Assembly: GCA_037954325.1 (NCBI GenBank)
Contig: JBBMNZ010000001.1
Location: 19,567,758 to 19,631,757, forward strand
Origin: Fistularia commersonii
Lineage: Eukaryota > Chordata > Actinopteri > Syngnathiformes > Fistulariidae
Direction of reading: 5' to 3'
DNA length: 64,000 bases
This document shows, piece after piece, positions 35,705 through 47,766 of this stretch. A program made the position numbers and the translations under genes. The notes beneath the pieces were generated by a model. That model was not told the origin of the DNA. It worked only from the letters and a program-made list of their open reading frames with translations, and did not search any database. Position 1 is the first letter of the stretch, and every line of letters starts with the position of its first letter.

Positions 35705-35975
35705 TGCCAGTGAAAGGGTGAGCACCTCCACCGCAAAGCAAGAAGGTCCCCGGTTGGATTCCGGGTTCTCCTGGTTCCTCCCGCCGTCCAAACACATGCA
35801 AGAGATTCATTGGAGACCCTACGTTGTCCAGACGTGTGAATGGTTGTGTGTCACTTTGTGTCCCTGTAATTGGACTGTCCCAGGTTGAGCCCCACCTCCC
35901 GTCCAATAGAATCCGGCATGGGCAGGGCACGCGCCGGAAATGATGTTCCGACATGTGGGACACCGGGTCGCCCCC
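35705..35975 (+). mobile_element. Teleost tRNA-headed SINE
   Basis: A B-box-like 'ggttggattcc' lies at 35,752-35,762 after 'agcaagaaggtccccggttg'. It is followed by 'cgtccaaacacatgc', 'gattcattggagaccctac' and 'gtgaatggttgtgtgtc', the body of a widespread teleost SINE, seen in reverse at 6.5 and 15.9 kb. Confidence 0.65.
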
Positions 35976-38969
35976 TGCATGGCGGCGCCTCCTGGATGAA
36001 GACCGATCGGTTGGGCGGATGGCGGGGACGCCTTCGGCCAGGCCGGCGGGGGCGGATGTTATCCAGGAGAACGAAGCTGGTGGGTCGGAACTAGGCCTTC
36101 TGCCGATTTCAAAGACCCCAACCCAGACCGCGGGTTAAAAAAACGGGATCCTCCGCCTTCCTCCACAAACGAAGTCATTCTTATAAGGCGGCGACCACCG
36201 CCGATGAAGAAGCGAGGCTCAGAACCCAACGGAGGACCAGAACTGGCGTGTCCACATTGGACTCCTCACCCCTCCCTGGTGGACAGTCTGAAGGTTGGTA
36301 CCAGGAGGGGGAGGAAAGAACGCCATCGCGGATCCGTCCTTGGAGGATCCCCACACGGCAGGCTGATGTTCCAGAACCCAGTGCCTCCACGCTCCTCTGG
36401 ATTTGACCAACGTCTTTAGTTTAGTCCAGTCAGATGAGTGGACATGATGAGAAGGTCCACAGTAAACGCGACGACGGTGGCTAAAGCCCACGATGCAGCA
36501 ATAACTAGTATATCAATAAATAAATAAAGCTCCGTTTTCCTTCTCAACATCAGCACCTTGGTGTGCAACACACAAGCGTCCCCGGACTCCGGTCTTCCGG
36601 ACCCGCGACACCCCCCCGAGTTTTGGCAGCAATCTAAACATCCACTTCTTTCATGCAGTTTCCCATTGACCCACATGGAAAAGGGGTCAGTAAACACCCC
36701 TCTGTGATCCCGATGTGTGTATATATGTGAATTTCCCCACCGACAGACCAAGAAAGGAGAATTCTGTCAAACAAAGCTGTCGATATTCGACAATGAAACA
36801 GCGTCGGTGTCCAAGGCTGTCCAGTCTAGGGAGGAAGGTGATTGTCCGAAGGGTTTGTGATGTCACAGACCCCGCCAGTTCTCACAGGCGCGGACGTGCA
36901 AACCCTAAGTGATGCTCGAACACCCGCAGGACGACCACAATAATCAGTGTGTCCTAAAGGGAGGATAGGCTCTGATTTTCCTGCGAAATGACTGTCTATG
37001 ACAAATGTGAGGTGCACCGCTGAGTTCAGGGGCTCTTGATATGGAAGTCGGTGGTTGAACCAATAACCAGGCGTGCGTTCGACTGCTTTCTGCCATTCTT
37101 ATTAAAACAATCCGTCATTTCAACAAATCAGCTTGTTCTGTTAATTTCACAAAATAAGATGTGCTATAAATAAAGTGGCTGTTTTTTTTTTTTTTTGCAT
37201 TTGCACGGCGGATTAGTGGAGGAAATGACCTGCAGTCTGATCAGTAATGTCAATAATCATCGGGGAGCGCTGATTAAAAAACCTGAATGATGATTGCGTA
37301 GGGCAGCGCTGTAATAAAGTGTCTGCAAAGCAGCGTTCCAGAAATGCTGGCTGTACGGGGGTTTGCTATCGGCTCAGTAATCAGCGCCATTAAGACCAGC
37401 CCCTAAAGGAACCTTCAACGGAGTTTTAATTTGTCAGATAATTGGAAACTGAAAATTAAAACGCCGCCGCTTTCCAGCCGGCACGTTCGCCGAATGCCCC
37501 CCCTCTGACTGACGGCTGAGAGCTGCTCATCTATGACAGCCGACAGACACACACACACACATACGCGCGTAGCGTTAGCTCAGCTGCTGCAGTCAGTCAA
37601 AGGCTGACGGCCTGGACTTGCAGGAAATCTCCGATATCCGCGGCAAACGGCGGGTTCCGAGCCGGCGGGCGGCCCCTGCCGGGACGAGGCTTTAATTGGG
37701 ATAAATGCTGAGCGTCCTCATCAATATCGGCTTTACAGCTGGCAATTAGCCGCTGTAAACAACCTGAGTGTGTGGAGGTAATGAGGCATGAGGAAGGGGG
37801 CGGAGGCGGGGGGGGGGGGCGCTGACCCACAGGGCCCGGTGGCCACCGCCGCACAGGAAACACCCTCCGACGCCGCTGGGCATGAAGAACAAACCGCGCT
37901 CGCGGAGGCTGATCGCACTCCGGTGGACTGAGAGGAACGCCGGAGGACAGAAGAGGCGAGAAAAGGTCCGCTCTCTTTTTGACTGAGAGCCCTGGCAGCA
38001 GAGCGGCCGTCCGTCCGCAGAGCCAGCACACGACCCAGAGCTGTGCCGATGGACCTGACTACCTTCTCCTCAGCAGGGATCTTCAGCAGCCACCGCGGAC
38101 ACCAGCCCGAGTCGCCCGTTTGAGGCCCAGCTGCTGGCTCAGCACGCTGAGTAGTGATGGGGGGGGGAGGACCGATGACTGACAGAACAGTTATTGACAG
38201 AGAACAGTGACTGACTCACAATGATCTTCCACAGTTAGTCACCAAACCAGTGAGTGCAACCTCTGACTTGGAATCTGAAACCACGTGTTTCCCGTTCGCC
38301 GGTCAAGTCAAACAGAGATCAGAACCAAGACTTCCTGCTCTCTGACTCACCCGGGGAGGAGCTGCCAGCTCCAAGATCAACACACACTGCACACACCCTC
38401 AGGTGACAGGGAAAGGACATACACACACACACACACTGCTTGTCTGATAATAATAACAATAATTCCACCCCCCACCCCCCCCATGGTTGTGCTAAGCCTG
38501 GATGAGGCCTTCAAGGTCTTCTTCAAGCTGCACCTTCAAAATGGAAGCTTCTCATATCAGTGCACGGCGGCAGCGAACCCTGCCCGCATCACAATGAGAG
38601 AGCTGACGACGAAGGATGACACATCCGGTGTGTGACCACAGTGTGACAGCTGTCAGGGGCAAGTGGTGATGAGCTGGGCAGCCCACGGAGGTCTGAGATA
38701 CATGAAGCCATGCTGGAACGGAGCACGTCATCGTCTCAGCGGTCTTCATTCTTCTACTTACAACAAGAGTTTTCAAATCCATCGATGGATTGGGACACGG
38801 CAGGAACAAGAAGGTCCGATGGGAACTGCTCCAGAGCCGTCCCTGGCTGAGGATGGATTATATCCCGTCACATTCCAGTCTGAAGGAGCGTCCCCGCAGC
38901 TCTGGGCAGCAGCCTCGAATGGGAGTGTGATTGGAGATGTTAGCAGATGCTCCTGAACACTGATCTTCT

Positions 38970-39480
38970 CCTTTCAGCTGCTCCCTTCAGCGCCCACAGC
39001 CAATCTCTTGTCTCCATCTAAACCTCAGCCAATCATCTTCCTCTATCTAACCCTCTCCTCTCACACCGGCGAACTTCCTGTCCTCCATCCATAAACCTCA
39101 TCTTTGCTTTTCCTCTAGACCTTCTCCAACCTCAGCATCCTTCTACCAAGAACTTTTCCATCCCTCCTCTGTCCATGTCCAAACCATCTCCGTGTCACTT
39201 TATCTCCAGAACATCTACCATGTGCTGTCCCTCAGTTGGATTCCTTCCTGATCCTCTCCATCCTCCTCACTCCCAAAGAGGAACCTCCACATCTTCATAT
39301 CTGTTGCCTCCAGCTCTGCCTCCTGTCTTCTCCTCAGTGTCTCCAGACACCATGGCTGCTGCCACCTCAATCATCATGCCCCCCCCTCAGGCTCTTTTCA
39401 TCACCTGTTCCAACCTGCTCTCCCACGATGCCAGCAGGTCTTCGTCTTACAGTTCTTCAGGACATGGACTACATCTGAAG
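38970..39480 (-). mobile_element. Antisense LINE 3' fragment
   Basis: The tract is pyrimidine-rich on the + strand. The stretch 'ggattccttcctgatcctct' and the bases after it match, in reverse complement, the C-terminal coding part of the RTE copy near 42.1 kb, and also match the fragment at 1-110. It lies head to head with the sense copy that starts at about 39,660. Confidence 0.6.
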
Positions 39481-39659
39481 CAGACACGGCCCCCTGTCCC
39501 GCCAAGGCACACCACAGGTCTAGGCTCAACAACGAGGATCTTGGGAGGAGGGTCTGGTTGGTCTTCGTCTTCAGGCGTTTTTTTTTTGTTTTGTTTTTCC
39601 CCCTATCAGGACCCTCGTCTGAGTGATTATTTCTGCATTAGACAGGAGTGGAACACAAT

Positions 39660-42445
39660 GCAGCCTCAGTGGGGCGTGGGCCAGTGTCTACCTGAGCTGG
39701 ATAAATGCAGAGGGTTGCGTGAGGAAGGGCATCCCCGGCGTAAAACTTTAGCTAAAACTAAACATGCGACTCAGACCTAATAATCTCATACTGGATCTAT
39801 CAAGACCCAGGTTAACAATGACCAACATTGGTACTGATGACCTACAGGGTACCAGTGGAAATTGGGCTACTGGCGGTCAAAAAAGGTGGAAGGCGTGTTC
39901 AGAAGTAGAGAGAGAAGAGGAAAGGCAAGAGTCTGGGACTGAGAGTAGCGACTTTGAATATTGGATCTATAACAGGAAAAGGAAGAGAGTTGGTTGACAT
40001 GATGCAGAGAAGGAAGGTGGATATACAGTGTGTCCAGGAGACCAGGTGGAAATGTAGTAAGGCTAGAAACCTAGAAGCAGGCTTTAAGCTGTACTATCAT
40101 GGTACTGACAGGAAGAGAAATGAAGGAGGAGTTGGTTAGGAATGTTCTGAAGGTGAAAAGAATGTCAGATAGACTTATGAGTCTGAAATTGGAAACTGAA
40201 GGTGTGATGCTCAATGTTGTTAGTGGCTATGCCACGCAGATGGGATGCGAATTTGAGAAGGATAACTTCAGGAGTGAGTTAGATGAAGTGATGCAGAATA
40301 TCCCCAGAGACGAGAGAGTGGTAATTGGTGCAGAATTCAATGGGCATATTGGTGCAGAAAATAGAGAATAGAAAAGTGATGGTTTGTAGGATGACTGGTG
40401 ACAAGGAAGATCAAGGGGACAAATGCAGAGCAGAGGACAAAGTGGTGGAAGCTGAAAAGGGAGAAATTGCGATAGGCTCTTGGTGGTCAGGGAGAGCTTC
40501 CAGATGACTGGACAACTACAGCTAATATTTTAAGGGAGACATGTAGGAGAGTATTAGATGTATCATCTAGAGGGAAAGCAGATAAGGAGACTCGGTGGTG
40601 GACTGAGGAAGTGCAGGAGTATATACACAGAAAGCGGTTCGCAAAGAAGTGAGACACTGGGGGACTGAAGACAACAGACAGGAGTACAGAGAGACACAAC
40701 GTGAGGTAAAGATAGAGGTAGCAAAGGCAAAACAAAGGGTGTACAATGATTTGTATGCTTGGTTGGACAGTAATGAAGGAAAGAATGATCTATACAGGCT
40801 GGCAAAACAGAGATAAAGATGGAAAGGACGTACAACAAGTCCAGGGGATTAAAGATAGAGAGGGAAATGTATGGACGGATGTTAAAAGAGTGATGGGAAG
40901 ATTGAAAGAGTACTCTGAAGAGGTGATGAAAGAGGAAAATGACAGAGAGGCAAGAGTAGAAGAGGTGACTATTGTAGACTGCAAAGTAGCAGAGATTAGT
41001 AAAAGTGAAGTGAGGAAGACATTAAAGGGGATTAAGAGTGGAAAGGCAGTTGTTCCTTATTATATATCTGTGGAGGTGTGGAAGTGTCTAGGAGAGGCAG
41101 CGGTAGTTTCTGGCTAGATTATTCAGCGGGATCTTAGAGAGTGAGAAGATGCCTGAAGAATGGGCATGAAGTGTGATGGTACCCATTTATAAGAATAAGG
41201 GAGATGTGCTGAATTGCAGCAACTATAGAGGGATAAAGTTGATGAGCCATACCGTGGAGTTATGGGAAAGAGTAGTGGAAACTAGCCTGACAGCAGAAGT
41301 CAGCATTTGTGAACAGCAGTTGAACTTCATGCTTCATGCCTCGGAAGAGTACTACAAATGCAATATTTGCTTTGAGAATGCAAATACAGAAGCACAGAGA
41401 AGGTCAGAGGAAGCTGCATGGCAATTTAGTAGACCTAGAAAAAGCATGACAGGGTGCCAGGAGAAAAACTCTGATATTGTATGAAGAAGTCTTGAGTGGC
41501 AGAGAAGTATATTAGACTGGTGCAGGACATGTATGCTAGGTGTGAGACAGTGTGCAGTGTGCTGTCGGGGTAACAGAGACGTTCAAGGTGGAGGGGGGAC
41601 TCCATCAGGGATCAGCTCTGAGCCCCTTCTTGTTTGCAGTGGTGATTGACAGGCTGACAGATGAGGTTAGACAGGAATCTCTATGGACCGTGATGTTTGC
41701 AGATGACATTGTGATCTGCAGTGAGAGCAGACAACAGGTAGAGGAAAATCTAGAGAGGTGGCGGTATGCGTTGGACAGAAGGGGAATGACGGTTAATCGC
41801 AGCAAGACAGAGTATATGTGTATGAATGAGAGGAACTCGAGTGAAACGGTGAGGCTACAGGGAGTGGAGATCAAGTAGTGGAGAGTGTGGAAAAGAGGTG
41901 AAGAGATGGGTTCAAGCAGGCCAGAATGGGTGGAGATAAGTGTCAGGGGTACTATATGGTACTTCATTCTGGACTATCAGCCAGAATGAAGGGAAAGGTG
42001 GACAAGCCAGTGGTGAGACCAGGGATGGTGTATGGACTAGAAATAGTTACGATGACAAAAAGACAGGAGGCAGAGCTAGAGGACACAGAGATGAAAATGC
42101 TAAGTTTCTCTTTGGGAGTGACCAGGATGGATAGGATCAGGAATGAGTCCATCAGAAGAACAGCACATGTTAGATGTTTTGGAGAGAAAGTCAGAGAAGC
42201 CAGACTGAGATGGTTCGGTCATGTACAAAGGAGGAATAGTGAACATATTGATAGATGTATGATGGAATTGGAGCTGCCAGGCTGGAGGTCTCGAGGAAGA
42301 CCAAAGAGAAGATTTATGGACGTAGTGAGAGAGGATATGAAGGTAGTTGGTGTGAGAGAGGAGGATACAGAGAAAGCCTTAGATGGAGAAAGTTAATTCG
42401 CTGTGGCGACCTCTGAAGGGAAGAGCCGAAAGAAGAAGAAGAAGA
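39660..42445 (+). mobile_element. Degenerate RTE-clade (Expander-like) non-LTR retrotransposon
   Basis: A nearly full-length but inactivated LINE. The 5' part carries the start of an APE-type endonuclease (MTNIGTDDLQG, then GKGRELVDMMQRRKVDIQCV in the related copy). The middle carries reverse transcriptase with the catalytic box FADDIVIC (FADD at 41,696-41,707) after HQGSALSPFLFAVVIDRL. The 3' part carries the characteristic ARLRWFGHVQRR and GRPKRRFMDVVREDMK, and the 3' end is 'gctgtggcgacctctgaagg' followed by (GAA)n. Frameshifts and stop codons split the frame into at least five pieces, so it cannot encode a working protein. The 5' boundary was placed by alignment with the second copy at 57.1 kb. 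Confidence 0.85.
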
Positions 42446-42692
42446 CACGAGTAGAACACACATACTCTGGATTAAACGGATCAAGATGCCTCCTAGAAGG
42501 TCTGACTGTAGAAGATCTGACACGCAGCAGAATCACACTAATGGAGGAAATGTTGCACCCTTTCAGAGGTGGTGCATGAAAGCATAGAGCAGCAGGGTGT
42601 CGACTGGCTGCGCACGGCGGACCACCCCTGCACAGGCGCGCACACGCACACCTGCGCCCGCACGCACACGCACACGCACACACTGCTTAGTG

Positions 42693-43040
42693 CAGACTTG
42701 GGCACTTTATGGCCCGCGGGCCACATCCAGCCCGTTTTGCTTTTTTATCCGGCCTGCCAAACTATTTTCTTTGAATATTTTAATAAATATATCAATATTG
42801 AATTTAGAAACTCCTTACTTTTTCCTTTTGTTTAATTTTGTATGGATGATTCTATACAAAATAATGCCGGTACATTTGTATGATCCTCAATGATTTTGAA
42901 GTTGAAATAAAACGCCAAAGACTTTTAATATTTAAATTGCAATTTGAATTTTGTTCAATTTACATGATACCTAGTTTGGCCTGCGCATAAAAATTAAAAA
43001 AGAAATGTGGCCCGCCAGCCCAAATAATTGCCCACCCCTG
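42693..43040. mobile_element. hAT-type MITE with 8-bp target-site duplication
   Basis: The 348-bp element has imperfect terminal inverted repeats: left 'cagacttgggcactttatgg', right (complement) 'caggggtgggcaattatttg'. Both ends carry 'ggcccgc'-type subterminal sequence. It is AT-rich inside and encodes no transposase. Flanking 8-bp direct repeats gcttagtg (42,685-42,692) and gtttagtg (43,041-43,048) differ at one base, as expected for a hAT insertion that has aged. Confidence 0.85.
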
Positions 43041-44296
43041 GTTTAGTGGCTCAAGAGGCCTTCACTGACTCCCAAGTGTCACGAACACACACTTTTACCA
43101 GGAGAGGTCAGGCAGCTGTGAGGACCTACAGGACACCTGGAGAAGAGCACGGACCCTCCTCCGCCAGGAGACAGCGAGCTATGAAAACGTTCGAACCTGC
43201 ACAAACCGGAGATCAACGCCCGCTGACTTTTCAGGATGAACTCGCTCGGTCGTGTTTCGGCAGCCGGCGAGGCGGGACAACTAATGTGGCTACGGTTCGT
43301 GAGCTCGTATCTTTCTGCACCTCCGCCACATGACTCATTTGTTCTTCGCAAGCAAACAGATTGAACGTGGATTTGATGACAAATGGAACTAAGAGGATTA
43401 ATTCCGTGCAGAAAAAAAACGCACGTCCCGGAGGGGAGCGACGACGGGAGAGGAACTTCAACCGGACGCCGGTGGAGAAGTTTCCGATGATTTACGAATG
43501 ACATGCAAATGTAGAGCGGGAAGCAGATAAGATGGAGATGATCAACTCGGCCGCTCCGAGTGTCAAACGACACCGTCGAGTCCGGCGGGGGAACCTTCAC
43601 GCCACCGGCTTACGGCTCGACAGGCCGAAGCCGCCTCTCCGTTTCACCGCAGACATCGGCACGGCGTCTCAGCGGCGTGCGGCAGCTGCGGGACAGGAAG
43701 TGTCATTATCTGCATCCATCTTCGAGGAGACAGGGAGAGATGCCAGACAGCCCGGCTGGCGGCGGAGGAGGGGACGGAGAAACGAGGATTAAAATCAGGA
43801 ACGACCGAGATGGAAGCAGAGGGAGAAGCTCTCACCTCACGGCCGGAGCCGCAGCACGATCCAGGCAACCACGGGAAGGATTCTTCCCCCCCCCGGCCTG
43901 GCTTGACAGCCTGGCGGAGATACAGATGTCTGACACCGGAGGGGTGGAGGGGGTGGGGGATGAAGGAAAGAGATGAGGCTCAAGACAAGGGGAGATGGAT
44001 GGAGAGCAGCCACAGAGAAGGATTGTCATCATTGCCGTGAACAATGACCCCCTGATAGAAGGCCTGTTGCTGCACATTCAATCCAGCTGAGTGAGGAGCA
44101 GGAGGGGGCCGGGGGCGGCCGGGGGGGCGGCCAGGCGTCCACCTGCCGGCCCCTCAGTCATGCTTTCAGCATCTGCCAAATTGAACGCCGCTCGGTGCCA
44201 TGTGCTACCCAACGGAGGGGCCCGACGTTCGTCGGCCACAGTGAGATCTTCTGTTCCGGCTGGGGGCCCGGTCAAACGGGGTTTAAGTCCTCCATT

Positions 44297-44321
44297 CACA
44301 CACACACACACACACACACAC
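44297..44321. repeat. (CA)n microsatellite
   Basis: About 12 CA units. Confidence 0.9.
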
Positions 44322-46684
44322 CTCCCGCCTCATGTAAACAATCCCAGTGTGTGTGTTGTGTGATAAGCTAGCGATACCCCAGCCACACAGTACCACATCA
44401 AGTGCAGCTGCGGGTTGGTCGACAGCTGACGCCCGGCCGAGGGTCCGGGAGCTCTCTCCCTCCTTCGCCGCCCACCCTTCCTCCTCCGCCTCGTCTACGC
44501 TTCCATGAAACAGACCTGTAATTTTCACAGCTGTGTCTCAGGCAGAGTGCCGGGCTGAGTCAGGGCAGAGAGAGCGAGCCGCGAAAGGCTTTCGGAGGAA
44601 CCGGGAGCTCCGGCGCCGCTAATCCCGAGCCCGTTGAAATTCAATTCTTATTCAAACAACCAGAGAAGCTTAAGACCCGACGACTAAATGGCTCCGAGCT
44701 GCAGCGGCGACGGAGCCAGGCTTTCGTTCGTTACGGCAAGGAAAGTCACCCTGTTTGCCGGGTGCTCCCAAAACGATGTCGGCGAATCCTGAATCGGCGG
44801 CGGGTGTGAGGCGACGGTCGAAACCTCCCCTTCGTTGTGATCGAGAAAGGATTTTTCATGAAAACGATTTTTAAATCAGAGGAGATCGGTGATGACGTCG
44901 CCTCGCGACTTGGATCACAACTCAGACCGGCCTTTTGAGCTCTTCAGCTCTTCCTGGACTTCCTGTTCCCGAGCAACGGGACCCCTGGTTGGTCAGTCCG
45001 ATATTGGTCTTCTCTTGGGTTCCCGCTGAGGTCAGTGAACTGACTTAGGGAGCCCGCGACCCCGACCAGACTCGCCGCTCGCCTCCCTGTCAGACCGACT
45101 GGAAACACATCCGTTTGTTTGGAGCGTTTCGCACGGTGAGAACCCGGAGAACGGCGCCCGGCATTCCCGAAAAGTCCGCAAAGTCTGCGCCGGGCGTGTC
45201 CGAAACCTCCGGAATAATCTGCTCCCCGTGAAAAAGTGCAGAGAAAGTGGGTCAGCGCGCCGTGACAGAATTCAGCGGCGTAATTCTGTCCAACCGGCTC
45301 GGTCTAAACCCCGGATGATCATCTGATTATTTCTTCCTTCTCGGCTATTTTAAAAGCTCAGCTGGGCCACCGTCTCGCTTAGAGCGCCGTCACCATCGGC
45401 AGCGGGAGCCATGGACTGAACCATCGGAGGGAAAAGCGCAGACTGGGACGGGTTTGATTTAAAGGGAGGGTCCGAACATCTGCAGCATCTGCAAAAAAGA
45501 ATGCCAGGCTCCAGCTGATCCGGACCTGCTTCATGGACCAGCTCAAGGTTCTCATCACCCGCGGGACTTGGGGTCGGTCTCACACGCAAACACAATCTTT
45601 CAATAAACTCTTTCTGGATTCGCTGATCGCCAAACCACGCAAATCAAAGTCCAGAGCGGCTGCCGATTCCTGACCTGCTACGCCCGTCTCCTGAACATCT
45701 CAGCGGGACTTCGAGGAGCAAAACCTTTTCACCCGCACATTCTACATCAAACTCACAAGATCAGAATTCACCCGGGGAAATTCGCTCCATCGGGGTTTGT
45801 AGTCTCATCCTCGGCGCGGCCGAACTCCACGCCTCTGTCGCCCGACGTAAGAAGGACCTCCACACACAGAGGAGCTCTGACACCGGTCTCTCAAAGAGGC
45901 TCCTGCCGCCGATCACACCCAGCGAGCCCACAGAATTCCTTTTGTCACGGCGCTCGGCCCGACGAGGGAAGTGTTTTGGAAAAGGGGTGTGTAGTTTTCC
46001 AGCTCAGCTCAGCGAACAATAAGTCATTCATGCCGGCTGACATGTTGTTTTCACACTCGGGGGAGGAACGTCAATGCACGTTCTGTTTGGGCGCATTGTA
46101 GGAACACACAGCCCATATCACTCTATTGTCACATGTGGCCTGTGTGTGTGTGAGAGAGAGAGAGAGCAGGAGGTATTTGTCTCCCTTGGGACGGCGGGCA
46201 TACGTGCGGCCGACAGCAGGCGCATCCCTCCTCCGACCGCGGCCACTTCTGCAGAGATAACGGGATTAAGTTGGCTGCGTGTGGACACGTGGCCGCCGCC
46301 GCCGCCGCCGCACCGCGTCCAACCTGCTGCCGCCGCACACAAAGCTCCCCAGATGAAGCTCAACTGTGAAGCTCCTTCTGGTCGCGCGGGCTTCTCAAAC
46401 ACCAGTGCGCCGAGGAGGTCGCCGGGCTAAATGTGCTTTCGCACCTTCTGACCCAAAGCATGCAGAAACCTTAGCGGAAGCTCCAGACAGGAGGAGCTCC
46501 TGGTGTCGCGGCCGATCCTTCAGAGGTCTGACCTCAGTGCGTTTGAACAGCAAAGCAATCGGAGGCGTCAAACAGCACGGAGACGTTTCAAAATTCTCCT
46601 CGATCAGAGAACGTTCAGACGGGAAGGTCCGGAGCAGGTCGCCAGCATTCACCGTCACCCTGGAGGAACTGCACTTACTGCCAG

Positions 46685-46955
46685 GGCAAAGTACTATGGT
46701 TCAAAGTACCTCAACAGCCACAGCGGTACTGTGCACTACGATTTAAAGTAGCCGAGCTGCCAAAACAGTGCTGTGTACTACGGTTTTAAGTACCTGAGCT
46801 GCTAAAGCAGTACTAAGTACTACAGTTAACAGTATTTACACCACCAGATCCGTCTTGTGTACTGCAATTTAAAGTACCTGAGCCGCCACATCAGTACTAA
46901 GTACTACAGTTTGAAGAATCCTAGCTATCACATCAGTACTGTGCGGTGTCAGCCG
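46685..46955. repeat. Degenerate minisatellite, 42-44 bp unit
   Basis: Six imperfect copies share 'gtactacagtttaaagtacc' followed by 'tgagctgccacatcagtact'. Each unit contains the short palindrome AGTACT or GTAC more than once, and one copy is more diverged. Confidence 0.75.
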
Positions 46956-47062
46956 AAGGGTTCTTCCGCAGAGGAACCAAAGAAGGTCGCCTCGGTTGAC
47001 ATTTTCCACGCGGGGAACAAACACTTGCATCCGGGTGTGGAAGCGAAGCTCGGCGGCTCGGC

Positions 47063-47123
47063 ACGGTTCCGGGTCCCGAGAGGCTCGGATGCGTGATCCG
47101 AGCCTCTCGGGACCCGGAACCGT
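47063..47123. repeat. Perfect 28-bp inverted repeat with 5-nt loop
   Basis: The left arm is 47,063-47,090 (contains 'cggttccgggtcccgagagg'), the loop is gcgtg (47,091-47,095) and the right arm is 47,096-47,123. The arms are exact reverse complements over all 28 bases. No coding or known-repeat context was recognised. Confidence 0.95.
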
Positions 47124-47712
47124 CCCGCCGGTTCTCCTCCCGTTATCGTGGGGGTGGTTGGGGGGGGGATTCGAGCGTGGAACCTGCAGCCGCTGGTGCG
47201 AAACGGTTTCTGCGATTACGACCCGGAGGCTCCGCGCCGTCCCGGCCGCCGCTCCCGAAGTTGCGTTCGAGGTAACCGGACAGACTCCGGTCGCTCGGAC
47301 CTCCTCGCCCGCCCCCCCCCCCCCCCTCACACAGTCTTACCGGGAAGACTTCCCGCGGGGACGCTGCTCCGGTTCAGATCAGTCCCGCGGCGCCGGCGGG
47401 AGGCGCGTCAGGTGTGGGCTCCCCGCGGGCGGAGGAGGACTCATGCCGGGCTGCGGACCGGAACCCCTCCCGCTGCGAAACACGAGCAAAGCCCCGGGCG
47501 GCCGCTCCGGGAGCCGAGCGTAAACCCCCCTCCCCCCGCCGCCGCCGTCGTCGGCTCGCTGGGCCGTGGCGGCACCGGGGACGCGCCGCGCTCGGAACAC
47601 CGCGTCTCACCGCGGCGCGTCTTTACATAACAGCATCATGTTGACGCACCGCCGAGCGAAAACATGGAGTTTCTTAAAGGGCCACGGACGCGCGGCGGCG
47701 TCGCGGCTCGCT

Positions 47713-47713
<1 letters not shown>

Positions 47714-47764
<51 letters not shown>
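47714..47764. repeat. (CA)n microsatellite
   Basis: About 25 CA units within GC-rich DNA. Confidence 0.95.

Positions 47765-47766
<2 letters not shown>

Larger units (their letters stand above)
31561..39659. other. Upstream flank of bahd1, no recognised gene
   Basis: No recognisable protein gene is seen in these 8 kb. The stretch contains CA repeats (34,396-34,424 and 34,847-34,886), a strongly G-rich, CpG-rich patch (34,980-35,500), a tRNA-headed SINE (35,705-35,975) and an antisense LINE fragment (38,970-39,480). Any bahd1 non-coding first exon should lie in this interval or nearby, but I could not place it. Confidence 0.5.

Noticed and set aside
41964..42152. Minus-strand frame in the LINE as a gene
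   Set aside because: It is the antisense of the RTE C-terminal coding part; its value is only to link the fragments at 1-110 and 39.2 kb to this element.
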